A stretch of 64,000 nt of DNA, taken from the NCBI GenBank assembly GCA_015143295.1, contig JABCRI010001182.1:1-64000 (forward strand). The letters are read 5' to 3'. The notes under the pieces were generated by a model, which had not been told where the DNA came from, searched no databases, and saw only the letters and a program-made list of their open reading frames with translations. A program made the position numbers and the translations under genes. The stretch comes from Tetracentron sinense. Taxonomy: Eukaryota; Streptophyta; Magnoliopsida; Trochodendrales; Trochodendraceae. This document shows positions 12,108 to 24,353 of the stretch, in pieces (the stretch's first letter is position 1; every line of letters begins with the position of its first letter).

Positions 12108-14401
12108 TGTCGCGACCCAAAACCCACCCTAGGAGTTAGAGTGAATCTTGGACGACTTAATCATGACTTACATGACTTGCTTGACGAACCAACCTGTAAA
12201 ACTCACAGAACATATATAATAGAGGATAATAGCGGAAGCATAACTATAAAACACAGCGGAAGTCTAACAAACCTCTAAGTATATACACATGGTCCAAGTT
12301 TTAATACAAGAAAATCAAAACAAAGAAAGTGCGGACATGCCCGCCAAAATACATGGATATAATCACTCATGCTCACCCACAGCTAATCCACTCAGAATCT
12401 AACACCACCTACTGATAACCCTCTACGGGAGGTTCCTCCAAAGGTTCCTCGACGTACTCCTCCTCCACCCATGGACCAGGAGCACAAACATCAAATGGAG
12501 CAGCAGCTCCCTCAGAACCTGCCGACATAAGAAGTACGGCTGAGCATGGAATACTCAGCGGGTACTAAATACTAACCAATAGTCATAGCATGAGATAGCA
12601 ATGCACACATATATATATATATAAAACAGGAACAGTTCATATCATACAAGGAAGTAAAGCAGTTTGTAATCATGCTTGCATTCAGAAAAGCTGATAAAAC
12701 CCTTGAAGACCTTGTGCACTTGACTTGACTGGAAATACCATTTCCGTGCTTGAAAACTTGTCATGTTTGTCTTATCTTGTCATATCATGCGTGTCATGCC
12801 ATGTCATGCTTGCTTGGAAAGTAAACTACTTTTGAGGGAAGGGAGACCCTTCTTCCTAGAATGCTTATGCTTGTCATGCCATGTCTTGTCATGCTTGCTT
12901 GGAAAAGTAACTACTTGTGAGGGAAGGGAGACCCTTCTTCCTAGAATGCTTATGCTTGTCCTTCCACTTGTTAGATTCACTTGTGAGATGTCCTTGTGAG
13001 ATGCACTTGCGAGGGAAGGGAGACCCTTCTTATGATATGTATGCACTTGTCCTTGCCAAAAGCGAGGTAAAACATATCGTAGGATATGCCCCACCTCTAA
13101 ATCCCATTCTTGAAAACCTCGGTAAATCATGTCATGTATGCGTGCTCGTGAGGTCGTGTGCATACTTGCATTTGGAATTAAATATGACATTTTGGGGAAT
13201 TCACAATACATTGCACATCACCATATATACAAGAAGTAAATTAAACAATTTAGGGAAAGCGCAAAAACACACTACCATAACCCTAGCAATTTCCATGAAT
13301 GTTTAAGCATGCAATTTCTTTATTTATTATTCATTTCATTCATCTTGGCATTTCATCAAACATGGTGTGTTCATTTTTGATTTACCCTACCACATGCTTT
13401 TCTAGATGGGTTTTACTCAAAGCATGCATGTATGTTCATTATTGGAACAATGCCCTCCCCATTTTAATCATCACAACACAACCATTGGCATCCAATCGCT
13501 CATTCCATCTCCATTCACCATTCACAACCATCCATCTCATAGCACAAGTGTAAATAAAGGAAATAAAGAGAAATAAAGGGAAAAGAGGAACTATAACTAG
13601 GAGGGTAGCAAGAAGTACCGACCTTGAAGAAATGAGGAAGAAACCTCTTGAGGAAATCCTCACTTGATTGGAATGATCCAAGCTTGATTTGGGGAAGATC
13701 CAACCCTTGATTGAAGCTCTCCTTGATCCCAAATCAAAACCTTCTTTGAAATGCTCAAGATCCTTTCCCTCTCTTTCTAGGAACTCTCCTTGATTTAGGG
13801 TAACCCAAAAACCCTCCTAAGGTCTTCTATTTATAGTGTAAGGGGTGAAAAACCCCTAAAAATCGCATCCAAGAAAGTAAAATCGCGTATCTACGATCGT
13901 TCGTAGCGATTTACGATCGATCGTAGCCTTATACGATCGATCGTAGCTTCCTACGATCAATCGTAGTTTCACCCGAGAGTTCCCAGCATTTCTGGGGATT
14001 TACGATCAATTCTTCATTTTTCTTGGACCATTTTGCCCCTAAACCTGACTGATCTGAAATTGGGTTTCGTCAATCCAGATTTTAAACCGACCCGACTTCA
14101 GAAATCGGTCTTTTGACCTAACACCAACTCAAAACCAAGACAAGTGATCAACATGAACCCCGAAGAGGGTTCAATTACTTTTCCAAAAATCCAAGAATCG
14201 CTTGATTCCGAAGAGTGGTGTGAACACTAGGGCTATTTAGAGTCGAGGGTATGCCGAGGCATAACCCTTGTCAATACTCAAGAGTATTCTATACTCTTGC
14301 CTATTTCATTCCAAACACCCATACACCATAAATACATTCTTAAATGCTTTATTATATGATATCATTCGTCGTACATGGCCATCAAGATCTGGGGTTCTAC
14401 A
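12108..14401 (-). repeat. solo gypsy LTR in gag of Element 2, TSD CCCAC
   Basis: A 2,294-bp LTR, TGTCGCGACCC to GGGTTCTACA on the plus strand, with identical CCCAC at 12103-12107 and 14402-14406. It contains an intact acidic ORF (12409-12528), the 15-mer (12542-12556), a tandem tract with GAGGGAAGGGAGACCC (about 12775-13040), minus-strand TATAAATA (13828-13835) and a palindrome block with its own motif, TACGATCGATCGTAG (about 13895-14010). Confidence 0.95.
12409..12528 (-). CDS. LTR-borne acidic micro-ORF, subtype I (39 aa)
   Basis: Open from ATG to TAG. It starts MSAGSEGAAAPFDVCAPGPW, continues with VEEEYVEEPLEEP and ends VEGYQ. It is strongly acidic with one cysteine. Near-identical layouts occur in LTRs 15814-18102 and 53845-57084, and diverged ones in 43763 and 45288. 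No domain is recognised. The ATG overlaps a GGCAG|GT sequence that could instead be a 3' splice site. Function unknown. Confidence 0.5.
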   Translation of the reverse strand: MSAGSEGAAAPFDVCAPGPWVEEEYVEEPLEEPPVEGYQ

Positions 14402-14406
14402 CCCAC

Positions 14407-15470
14407 CCAATGCCTTCCCGTAATCTCCTGCCGGGTGCCTTTGGCCACAAGATGTGCAGACCTCATATGTGTAGGTCGGAGGGGCCGGAGGTGGAGCATA
14501 CCTCGCTGCCTGAGGTGTAACGGGCCATGGGGCTGGAAGAGCCTGAAGTCGTGGTGCCTGAGGCATGTATTGCCATGGAGCTGGAGGCGCATAAGATGAC
14601 CTCTGTGGTGGTGCTGGCCACGCATACTGGGGTGGTGCTGGCCAAGTATACTGGTAAGGACCAGTCTGGGCCCTCCTCTCTGGAGGTACTGAACTGCTGG
14701 ATTGGCCTCTCGCCAAATCCCTCTTCTTAGACACGGCCTCCGAGTTGGTCTCGATCAATAAGGCCTTGTCCACCAAGTCAGGGTAGGCAGCATGCCTAAA
14801 AGCCGAGACTCTCTCCATAATTACGTCTCTGAGCCCTTGCTCAAACCTTCTCACCTTCATCGCTTCAGTAGCGATCATGTGAGGCGCGAAGTGTGATAAC
14901 TCTGAGAACTTGGCCTCATACGTGGCCACAGACAAGGAACCCTAATCGAGGTTAATGAACTCCCTCTCTTTCTTTTCCCGAGCTCCCATCGGGAAGTACT
15001 TCTTATAGAAGGCATCCTTGAACTCCTCCCGAGCCCATGGTTGACCCTGCCTAGTCAACTCTCGAGTCCTCAAGGCAGACAACCACCAATGGTGTGCCTC
15101 ACCCTCTAGCATGAAAACAACCCATGCCACTCTATCTTCCTCCGTGGGTGAGAGGACCGTGAAGATCTTCTCTAACTGGAGGATCCATGCCTCTGCAGTA
15201 AGAGGGTCCACACTCCCATGGAATGATGGAGGCCTCAGTCTCCAGAATGCCTCAACCTCAGTTGTGCGATGTACCAGAGCTGCAGGCAGTGGAGTAGGTG
15301 CTGCTGATGAAGGAATAGGCTGTCAAGCCACCAGTATGGCTAGTGTCTCAGCAATGAAGCCTAAGACCTAAGAGAGGTCCAGCTGCTCAACCTCATCTCA
15401 AAAAGAAGAGGAAGCTCTAGTGTGTGGCCCACGACCCCGTGTGCCCCACCTCATGACTAAAGTCCTGAGA
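14407..15470 (-). pseudogene. gag region of Element 2 (capsid-like domain)
   Basis: Minus-strand gag remnant: AEAWILQLEKIF and EGEAHHWW near 15,080-15,200, MSVATYEAKFSELSHF near 14,890-14,935, then a Pro/Ala-rich linker (about 14,400-14,650). The order matches gag of Element 1. About 340 bp of leader without ORFs separates it from the primer site. Confidence 0.85.
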
Positions 15471-15796
15471 ACAATAGCACCACATGAGTCTAACTTGGAA
15501 CCACAATTTATCGCATTGATTCAATTTTCATAATAAAGCAACCAATAATAGTATAATACTATCATATTCATCACATCAAGTCATTAGAATATTTATAATA
15601 TTATACTTTGGTGTTCTAGCTTCCCTAAGACCCGTACTTGGTTGAAGCAACCATTTTAGACTAAGACTAAAGTTTAGTCTTACACTTGGAACATGACTCG
15701 CTTCCGACTTACTTCCTTCCTAACTTGCTTCCTGACATATGCCTTTGTCAAGCCGTGGCACCAGATTCTAAGTGACCTTTAGGACCTAAAGCCTAA

Positions 15797-15808
15797 GCTT
15801 TGATACCA
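15797..15808 (-). other. primer binding site of Element 2
   Basis: On the minus strand TGGTATCAAAGC, one base from the usual TGGTATCAGAGC, five bases inside the LTR edge at 15814. Confidence 0.8.
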
Positions 15809-15813
15809 CCTCT

Positions 15814-18102
15814 TATCGCAACCCAAAACCCACCCTAGGAGTTAGAGTGAATCTTGGACGACTTATCATGACCTACATGACATGCTTGACAACCCATCCT
15901 GCAAAACATATGGAGCATATACAATAGATGACATAATAGCGGAAGCATAAACTAACATGGCATAGCGGAAGTCTAACAAAACCTCTATGTATATACATGT
16001 AATCCAAGTTTGCACAAAAGGAAATCAACAAAAGAGGGTGCAGACATGCCTGGCAAAAATACATGGGTATAAATCTCTCTAATGTCACCCACGCTCACTT
16101 AGAATCTACCCCCTAGAAATAGCCCTCTACAAGAGGTTCCTCAGCAGGGGCTTCCTCGACGTACTCTTCATCCTCCCATGGACCGGGAGCACAGATGTCA
16201 AAAGGAGCGGGCGCTCCACTAACACCTGCCGACATCAAAAGTACGATTGAGCATGGAATACTCAGCGGGTACCAAATACTAACCAACAGTCATAGCATAA
16301 TAATAATATAAATAAGCAGGAAGTAGTTCATATAATTGACAAGAAAAGTAAACAGTTGATAGTTCATGCTTGCATCATATCAAAGTCGGAAAAACTCTTG
16401 AAAACATCATGTGCTTGACTTGACTTGAAATACTCTTTTCGTGTCTGAAAACTTGCCTTGTCATGTTCTGTCTTGTTCGTTTTATCATGTCATGTCATGT
16501 CTTGCTTGTCGTGTCATATCATGTATTTCTTGTCTTGTCTTGTCGTGTCATGCATGCCATGTCATGTCTTGCTTGCTTAGAATTTAAATATGCTCATGCT
16601 ACTTGTGAGGGAGGGTGGTTTAGAGCCCCCTCATCCTAAATGAGATACAACTTGTGAGGGAGGGGAAATCCCTCTTTAGCAAAAATGAATTGAAAGTAAA
16701 CATGCATGCTTGGAGTCTTGCTTGGCGGATTCTTGTTCTTGTTAAAAGCGAGGCAAAACATATCTTAAGATATGCCCTACCTCTCATACCAACCCTTACG
16801 TTTGGCCTTGTCATAATGTTCATGAATCGAGAATAAAACCTTCGTCTTGAAAAACTCGGTAAACCATGTCATGCATGCCGTGCTCGTGGAGTTGTGTACA
16901 TGCTTTAACTTGGAATTAAACGTGACATTTGAAAATTCAATAATGCATGATATAATATTCATTTCAACACATAAATATTCATGCCGTTCAAGAAAGCAAG
17001 TAATCACACTATCATAAACCCTAGCAATTTTCATATGTTTTAAGTCATGCTTTTCTTGATTTGTGATTCATTCTCTTCACCTTGACATTTCATCAAACAT
17101 ATGGTTTGTACATTATGGTTAAAGCCTATATCTTGATTTTCTAGATGGATTAATGCTCACCACATACATGTGTGTTCATTATTGGTACAATGCCCTTCCC
17201 ATGTGATTCATCACAAACATACACACGGCATCCATCGCCCATCCACAACATCCATCTCCATCCATTCACCCTAACACATTATCATGTTTAGAATTTGGGG
17301 AAAAATAAGAAAAGAAGAAGAATATGAACTAAGAGGGTAGCATAGGGTACCAACCTTGAAAAGATGAGGAAAGCCTCCAAAACGTGCGTGGAGTCATTGC
17401 CGAGCTTGAAGGAGGTGCTCCTCGAGTGCTTGAGCCGTGTGCTTGAAGAAATCCAAGCTTGTGATGATCCTAGGGTTCTTAAACCCTTGATTCCTCTCAA
17501 GTTGAGAACCCTAGTTTGAAAACCCTCTTTCTCCTCTCTCACTCTCTCTCAAAATCTTGCCTTAGGGTTTATGGACCCCTTATGGCTCGAGCAAGCCCTT
17601 ATAGGCAAGGGTGTAGTGCCTAAAAGACGAAAAAGCCCTTAATGAAATTCTGCAAAAACGCGAAAAACCGAGCGATCGGTGGTCAGGACCGATCGATCGG
17701 TCGCTTATCGAGCGGTCGGTATTTCTGACCGAGCTCTCGGTTGAAAACACCATCTCTGGAAAAATTTCTCATACAAATTAGTGCACCAGTCGATAGATAC
17801 TGATTGATTGGTTGTGGACCGATCGATCGCTACTTTGGACCGAGCGATCGGTGCTCTATAAATTTCGACACTGAGTCCATTTTCCACCCAATCCACTATT
17901 TGGAATTTTCCCACTTTTATTCTAAACATGACTAGGACCTTTCTAAGGCTATAGTACCTTATTAATTATTTTATTTAATTATTTATAGCATTCTTGCAAA
18001 ATTTTCAAAGGTTCCAATTCTCATTTCATGAAAATGGAGATTACTACGCATCATGCCTTGACACGTATTTCAAAACATATACAAAAGTTCTGGGGCTCTA
18101 CA
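15814..18102 (-). repeat. 5' LTR of Element 2
   Basis: LTR of 2,289 bp, TATCGCAACCC to GGGGCTCTACA on the plus strand. It holds an intact acidic ORF (16113-16235), the 15-mer (16249-16263), a CATGTC/CTTGTC-rich tract (about 16,450-16,570), and the GATCG palindrome block (about 17,660-17,855). Confidence 0.9.
16113..16235 (-). CDS. LTR-borne acidic micro-ORF, subtype I (40 aa)
   Basis: Open from ATG to TAG inside the 5' LTR of Element 2. It starts MSAGVSGAPAPFDICAPGPW, has DEEYVEEAPAEEP and ends VEGYF. It differs from the 12409-12528 copy mainly by conservative changes (V to I, E to D) and one short length change. In an element transcript it would lie upstream of gag. Function unknown. Confidence 0.5.
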   Translation of the reverse strand: MSAGVSGAPAPFDICAPGPWEDEEYVEEAPAEEPLVEGYF

Positions 18103-18179
18103 CTCCAAGACATGGGATGATCATGATAGAGACCTTTGCCTCACTCTATAGGCTCTTTGAGAGCATAGCATGTATGCTA

Positions 18180-20455
18180 AATTGACAAGTGCGAGTTTTG
18201 GTTGGAGAAGGTGGCGTTCCTTGGCCACATGGTGTCTGTCGAGGGTATCTCCGTCGATTCTGCAAAGATAGATGCAGTGATGAATTGGGAGAGGCAGAAG
18301 AGTATCACCGAGATTCGTAGTTTTCTCGGTCTGGCAGGGAATTACAGGAGGTTTGTCAAGGGGTTCTCCAGCTTAGCAGCTCCGCTCACTTATCTCACAA
18401 GAAAGAACGCTAAGTTCACTTGGAGTGACAATACAAGGAAAGCTTCCCCGAGTTAAAGAAGCGGCTTACTACGGCCCCTATTCTCACAGTTCCATTTGGG
18501 GGCGACGGTTTCGTAGTCTACAGTGATGCATCGCTCATCGGGCTAAGATGTGTTCTGATGCAGCATGGGAAAGTCATTGCCTACGCTTCCCGACAGTTGA
18601 AAGATCATGAGAAGAACTATCCTACACACGATCTAGAGCTTGCTACAGTTGTCTTCGCGTGAAAGATTTGGCGTCACTACCTTAATGGGGAACAGTTCGA
18701 TGTGTTCAAGGATCATAAGAGTTTGACGTATCTATTTTCCTATAAAGAGCTAAATTTAAGGCAGCACAGATGGGTGGAGTTTTTGAAGGACTATGACTGT
18801 GTCATTCAGTATCACCCGAGTAAAGCAAACATGGTGGCAACTTCTTTGAGTAGGAAGTCTTCTAGGCATATGGCTCACATGATAGTCCATGAGTGGAAGT
18901 TATTGGAGGCGATGGCAAACCTCGATACTAGCTTCAGCATTCCTACCTCTGGGCCAATCATGGCTAATCTTACAGTCATGCCTTATATCTTGCTTACCGA
19001 GACAAGTCAATTAGTAGTGGCAGTCAGGAGTTTGCTTTGAATGGTGATGGTGCCATCACATTCAAGGCAGGTTGTATGTTCCCACCAATGCGGAGTTGAG
19101 AAGAGAGATCTTGGATGAAGCACATCGGTCCAAGTATACTGTGCATCCTGGGGGTACAAAGATGTACTAGAACCTCAAAGGACACTATTGGTGGCGGAAC
19201 ATAAAAAGGGAAGTCGCAGAGTATGTTTCTAGGTGCTTGGTGCGACAGCAAGTGAATGCCGAGCATCAGAGGCCAGCAGGTCTTTTACAGTCCCTCCCTA
19301 TTCCAGAATGGAAATGGGAGAATATCTCGATGGATTTCATAGTTGGTTTGCCAAGGACGGCGAGGGGCTCCGATGCTATCTGGGTTGTAGTTGATCATTG
19401 ACAAAATCTGCGCATTTCTTACCTTATCGGACTATATTCAGTATGAACCAGCTTGTAGCCTTGTATAGTAAAGAGGTGGTTCAACTACACAGGGTGCCAA
19501 TTTCCATCGTGTCTAATTGAGACCCGAGGTTTACTTCTAGGTTCTGGAAGGGCTTTCATAGTGCTATGGGTTCTCGGTTAGATTTCAGCACCACCTTTCG
19601 TACTCAAACTGATGGACAACAGAGCGGGTGAACCAGATTATAGAGGATATGTTTCGAGCTTGCATCTTAGACTTCCAAGGTAATTGGGAGGATCATTTGC
19701 CTTTGATTGAGTTCGCCTACAACAATAGTTACCAGGCGACAATCCAGATGGCACCTTTCGAGGCCTTATATGGGAGAAGTTGCAGAGCTCCTCTTTACTG
19801 AGACGAAGTTGATGAGAGAAAGGTATTGGGTCCTGAGTTGATTGAGCAGACGAAAAATAGGATCAAGATCATCCAGGAGAGGTTGAAGATAGCCCAGGAT
19901 CGACAGAAGAGTTATGCCAACACTCGCCACAGAGACTTGGAATTCCAGGTTCGGGATCGAGTCTTTGTGAAGATTTCTCCAAGTCAGGGAATCATAAGGT
20001 TCCGCAAGAAGGGGAAGCTTAGCCCGAGATATGTGGGACCTTTTGAAGTGATCACACGCGTCAGAGAATTCGTTTACAGGGTGGCCCTACCTCCTCACTT
20101 GGTGGCAATCCACAATGTTTTTCATGTTTCTATGCTTCGGAAATATGTGTCGGACCCTTTGCATGTCATTGATCTTGATCTGGTGGAGATTCGAGAGGAT
20201 CTCACTCTAGTGAAAGAAACGGCTCAAATCTTGGATCGAATAGATCAAGTCTTATGTACCAAGATGATTCCACTAGTCCTCATGAAGTGGCAATACCATT
20301 TTGTAGAGGAAGCTACCTGTGAACATGAGGATGAAGTGAGGGAAAAATATCCTCCCCTGTTTGAGCAGTATTTTGATGGTGTATGTAAAGTTAATTGTTT
20401 TGTGTTTTTTTTCCATGTATATAGGATCGTCTTAATTTCGTGGATGAAATTTCTG
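18180..20455 (+). pseudogene. pol region of Element 3 (RT end, RNase H, integrase)
   Basis: Fossil pol. RT end with [19 protein letters not shown] and [19 protein letters not shown] (18,230-18,380); RNase H with YSDASLIG-like sequence and FKDHKSLTYLFSYKELNLRQ (18,520-18,770); integrase zinc region near 19,140; core with MDFIVGLPR near 19,330 and the MAPFEALYGR region near 19,750; tail with SPRYVGPFEVITRVR and IHNVFHVSMLRKYV, then a chromodomain-like end with IPLVLMKWQYHFVEEAT (20,265-20,320). The tail suggests a chromovirus (inference). Confidence 0.9.
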
Positions 20456-20456
20456 T

Positions 20457-20468
20457 AAGGGGGGAGGA
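20457..20468 (+). other. polypurine tract of Element 3
   Basis: AAGGGGGGAGGA directly before the LTR start TGTAGAACCCCG at 20469. It mirrors the tract of Element 2 at 8338-8350. Confidence 0.9.
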
Positions 20469-22152
20469 TGTAGAACCCCGAATATCACCTTCATAGCCTG
20501 TGAATAGTGCTATGAATAGTGTGGTGAATAGTGATCATGTAATGTAATTTTCTGAATTTTAAGATAAAAAGTCTCGGTAATGGTTGTTTATAGGATAATT
20601 AAGCTTATGAAATTTTATGGGATTTTATTCATATGTTTAGAATCGTTTCCCGGGCAATGGAAAAGTTTACAATAAACCGGATTTATCGGGTTTTGCCTAG
20701 AACTGGAAAATCAGATTATCAGGCAAAACCGATCGACCGATTTTGCTACCGGTCGACCGAACAGCCACCGGTCGACCTAACCTTCTTACCAGTCGACCAA
20801 ACAAGCTTAATTTTGTTAGGGTTTTTCAGGCAGAGAGGGGTCTTTTGATCGGTCGACCGAACCTCTCTACCGGTTTGAGCTATTTTGCCTTGTAGCCTAC
20901 CTCCTGAGATCTTTTAAGGGTGTTATGGGGTTTTGGCTCACCCCAAACCCCTATATAAGGCTCCATTTTGTGGCTTAGGGTTCTTATAACCCTAAAAAGA
21001 AGTTTTTGGGAGAAAGTTAAAGAGAAAGAAGGAGAGAAAGGAGAAAAAGAAAGGAAAGCTTGGAGGCATTAGTTTGAGTTGATTTTCTTAACTAAGAAAG
21101 CGTTCCTTCTCATTTCTTGAAGCTTGAATCTTGTTTTCAAGAAATTCTTGTGAAGGATTTTAGGTTCTTCTAAAAGGTAACTACATTTTACTAACTAGCA
21201 TAGCCTAAACTTTATTGATAATGTGTAGAGATACTATACTATCTACCTTGTGATGTTCTCTCAAGCTAAACCATAGTATTATTGAGTTGTTCTTGAATGA
21301 AATGAATTGATGAAGTTGGATGGTTTGCAAGCTATCATATTATGGAAATTCTATGATTTTGACTCTATGTACTCTAAGATTTCTAAGTATAGTATGTTGT
21401 CCACAAACACTACATGCACTTTACGATTTCTAAGTACCCTAAGGTTTACATGTCTCGCATGACTCTATGGTTTCTCATAAGTATGATTTATCGAAGCTTT
21501 CATAAGGATTTCTAAGAACTCATAAGCTACCAAGATCATAAGCATTGATAAAGCCAAATATCGGGTTGGTCAAGGGTAGGGTATATCCAAGGATATATCA
21601 TACCTGACTCAAAGTAATCTCATAAGACATTTGATAAAGCCAACGGGAAGGTTGGTCAAGGATCTTGGCAGCCCACTTCGATGTATTCAATGAAGGGTAT
21701 TTATATACCCAGCTCTAAGTCTTTTTATGGGTGCTAAGGTTTGGCTCTAAGTTATGCTCATAAGAACCTCACAAACTCATAAGATCTCATAAGTCTCATA
21801 AGTGAATGCTCGCAAGCTCATAAGTGCTCTAAGATTTCACGGCTCATAAGAACTCCAAGAACTCATAAGAACTCTAATGAACTCTAAGAAGAACTCATAA
21901 GAGTTGATTCTCATACGCTTATAAGACTCATACAGTTTTGGATTTTATAAGAAACTCATAAGGAAATGGTTTTTGGAACTAATACGGGTTTTCACAGATT
22001 TCTACGCTCTACGGCTCTATGTCTTGCATTTTCCATGATATTATTATCTCATTGTTAGTTAGTAGTTTGCAGACACTGAGTATTTTATGCTCAGTCGTAC
22101 ATGTTATGTCGGAAGGTGCACACATTCCCTTCAATATTTGTGGTTCAGAGCC

Positions 22153-24340
22153 TGAAAGTATGCCACTTTTTAATTTTAGAAACACAGTTCTTGGGGGGCA
22201 TACAACGAATCCCAAGATCTGACTAAGATTCTAATTGATTTTATTCAATGAAGGTTAGAATAACATTCACCTTTGCGACTTTGAAATTGTTAAGTCAAAT
22301 CCACGTTAGAATAGTACTCGCAAAACTTCACAAGTGTCAAGTCTCCTGTCGATTCACACGAACCTTCTTTTTCCTTTAAAGCTTTCTCTAATGGAAGCTA
22401 ATGGCCCTTCCAAATTTCCAGCTCTAGGAATCTTGAATAAAGATCCAATCTTTATTGATCAAGAACCTTTCTTGATGAACAAGATGAATTCTTGCTTTTC
22501 CTCAAGATCCAATCAAGAAGACAAAAGAAGAGAGAGATGGGTGTGACCATACACCTCAAGGAGAGAGAGGGGAGGGTGTGAGGTTTTTAGGAGAGGGAGA
22601 GAAGAAAAAATTCTGGAGAATTATATATCTTAAAGGGCTGGGCATCCAATCCTTTATATAAGTTCTCTCTTGGTTGCTTGAATTGTAATCCAATTATAAT
22701 TCATTAACCTTATCCTAATCCAATTAGGATTCCTCAATAGTTTCCTTTATTGATTATTCTCCTAATCCAATTAGGATTAATCTTAAAAGAAACCAACCTT
22801 ATCCATTAGTAACTAATCTTATCCTTATCCAATAAGGAATCTTGAATTAGTAACTAACTAATGGAATCCCTAACAATTAGGGAATCTTTAATTAGTAACT
22901 AACTAACTAACTAACTAACCTTATCCAATAAGGTGTTAATTAATTAGAAACTAATTAAAATAATAACAATTATTATTCCTCCTTGAAGTGGGCGTCCCAC
23001 CCTAGGTGGGTCCCACCCTACACGCCTAAAGGGTTTCCAAAACCCTCTTGGTCACTTGAATTATTCTTTTATAATAATTCTCAATGGGTCCTACCCATTT
23101 GGTTTTTCACATCTAATGTGATTCCACCTTTTAGAGCTTCACTATACCATATAGTGATTACTTAGAGAAATTAATTAATTTAATTATAAATTAAATTAAA
23201 TACTTTAAGAAGGTCCTTGTGTGTGGGATCTAAAGGGATCTCCTATTTCCGATTGTGGGACCAAGTACTTCACCTTTTTGGTTGAAGCATTGTTACTAGG
23301 AAACACCTTTCCTAAAACTCCATTAGGATCATAGAATGTTATCTAAGTCCCTGAACTTCCACCAATCACAATTAATGTCCATTAACACAATGTGATTAAC
23401 CTCCAGAAATTAGAGAATTGCTTGTAAGTACCATCTCACAATATATTTACAAATAAATCCTTCCACATTCCGATATCACTTGTAAGCTTCCGGGATTGGA
23501 ACTATTCCACTGTCTTAGTCCCTAGCTTATGAATAGAACTCTTTCTCATGATTACTTTTCATTGAACTGAACCTCCAAAACACTTTTGAAGAAACATTAG
23601 AAAAGAACTGACATATATATTTATATATATACTTTTCTATATTAAAAATATCAACTTCGATAAAGACCATTTTACCGAAAAGTACCAGTACTGGATTTAA
23701 CAGTTCAGTTCAACAAGTATCACCTTGATATCATTATCTCCAATTAAGGAGTTGTGGATTCCTTATTGAGTGTTTACACACTTCTCCAAACATAGTGTAC
23801 ATGACCCAACGTACCCGGAGTTAGTCCTGTGTATTGGACATTGCCGATTGGCACATCAAAGCCATATAGACAAATGTCTGAGAAAATGTTAACCTCTCAG
23901 GTCTAAGGACAATTTGTCAAATGGATAACCCTAATACAATCTGACAGTGTATTCCATAGGGTATCCACTAGTGACCCCGTTCAGTATTATGTACTTGCTA
24001 CATATACTCACATGTTAGTCAAGAGTCACCACTCTCTGTGAATGAGATTCATCACACTATCTCATAGAACTACACATGTGCAAGCCATGATGAAGTACGG
24101 CGCCCAACCAGTACTCTAGAGGCTTCGAACAATATTAGGTTTACAAGGAACCAGAAAATCATATCTCCTCGCAACCTTTGCATGATTTTCCTACAATGTT
24201 ACCTATGGAACTTTATGTCATCATCATATGAGACAGTAATTAATATAAATACCCTTTATAGTTGGTTGTGTGAATATGATGTTTGTCTAATCAACTTAGA
24301 AAAGTCTCTTATTGGCTTTCGAGGGCATATATGTCCAACA
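22153..24340 (-). repeat. 3' LTR of the LARD-like element
   Basis: Plus-strand ends are TGAAAGTATGCC and ATGTCCAACA. It contains an ACTA tandem tract (about 22,884-22,918), many AT-rich TTAATTAA tracts and a hyphenated palindromic GGGCGTCCCACCCTAGG region near 22,989. Short ORFs in it recur identically in the other LTR and are not genes. Confidence 0.95.
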
Positions 24341-24353
24341 ATCTCCCACTTGC
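24341..24353 (-). other. polypurine tract of the LARD-like element
   Basis: On the minus strand GCAAGTGGGAGAT, directly before the LTR start TGTTGGACAT. Confidence 0.85.

Larger units (their letters stand above)
8017..18102 (-). mobile_element. Ty3/gypsy LTR retrotransposon Element 2
   Basis: Minus-strand gypsy element. Plus-strand order: end of its 3' LTR (8017-8337), polypurine tract (8338-8350), integrase, RNase H, RT, protease, zinc knuckle, a solo LTR inserted in gag (12108-14401), the rest of gag, primer site (15797-15808), 5' LTR (15814-18102). CTCCA after 18,102 should be the target duplication; the partner is off-window because the 3' LTR is itself interrupted. It inserted into pol of Element 3. 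The coding region is clearly broken in several places. It is older than its solo LTR and older than the second-family LTR that cut its 3' LTR. Confidence 0.9.
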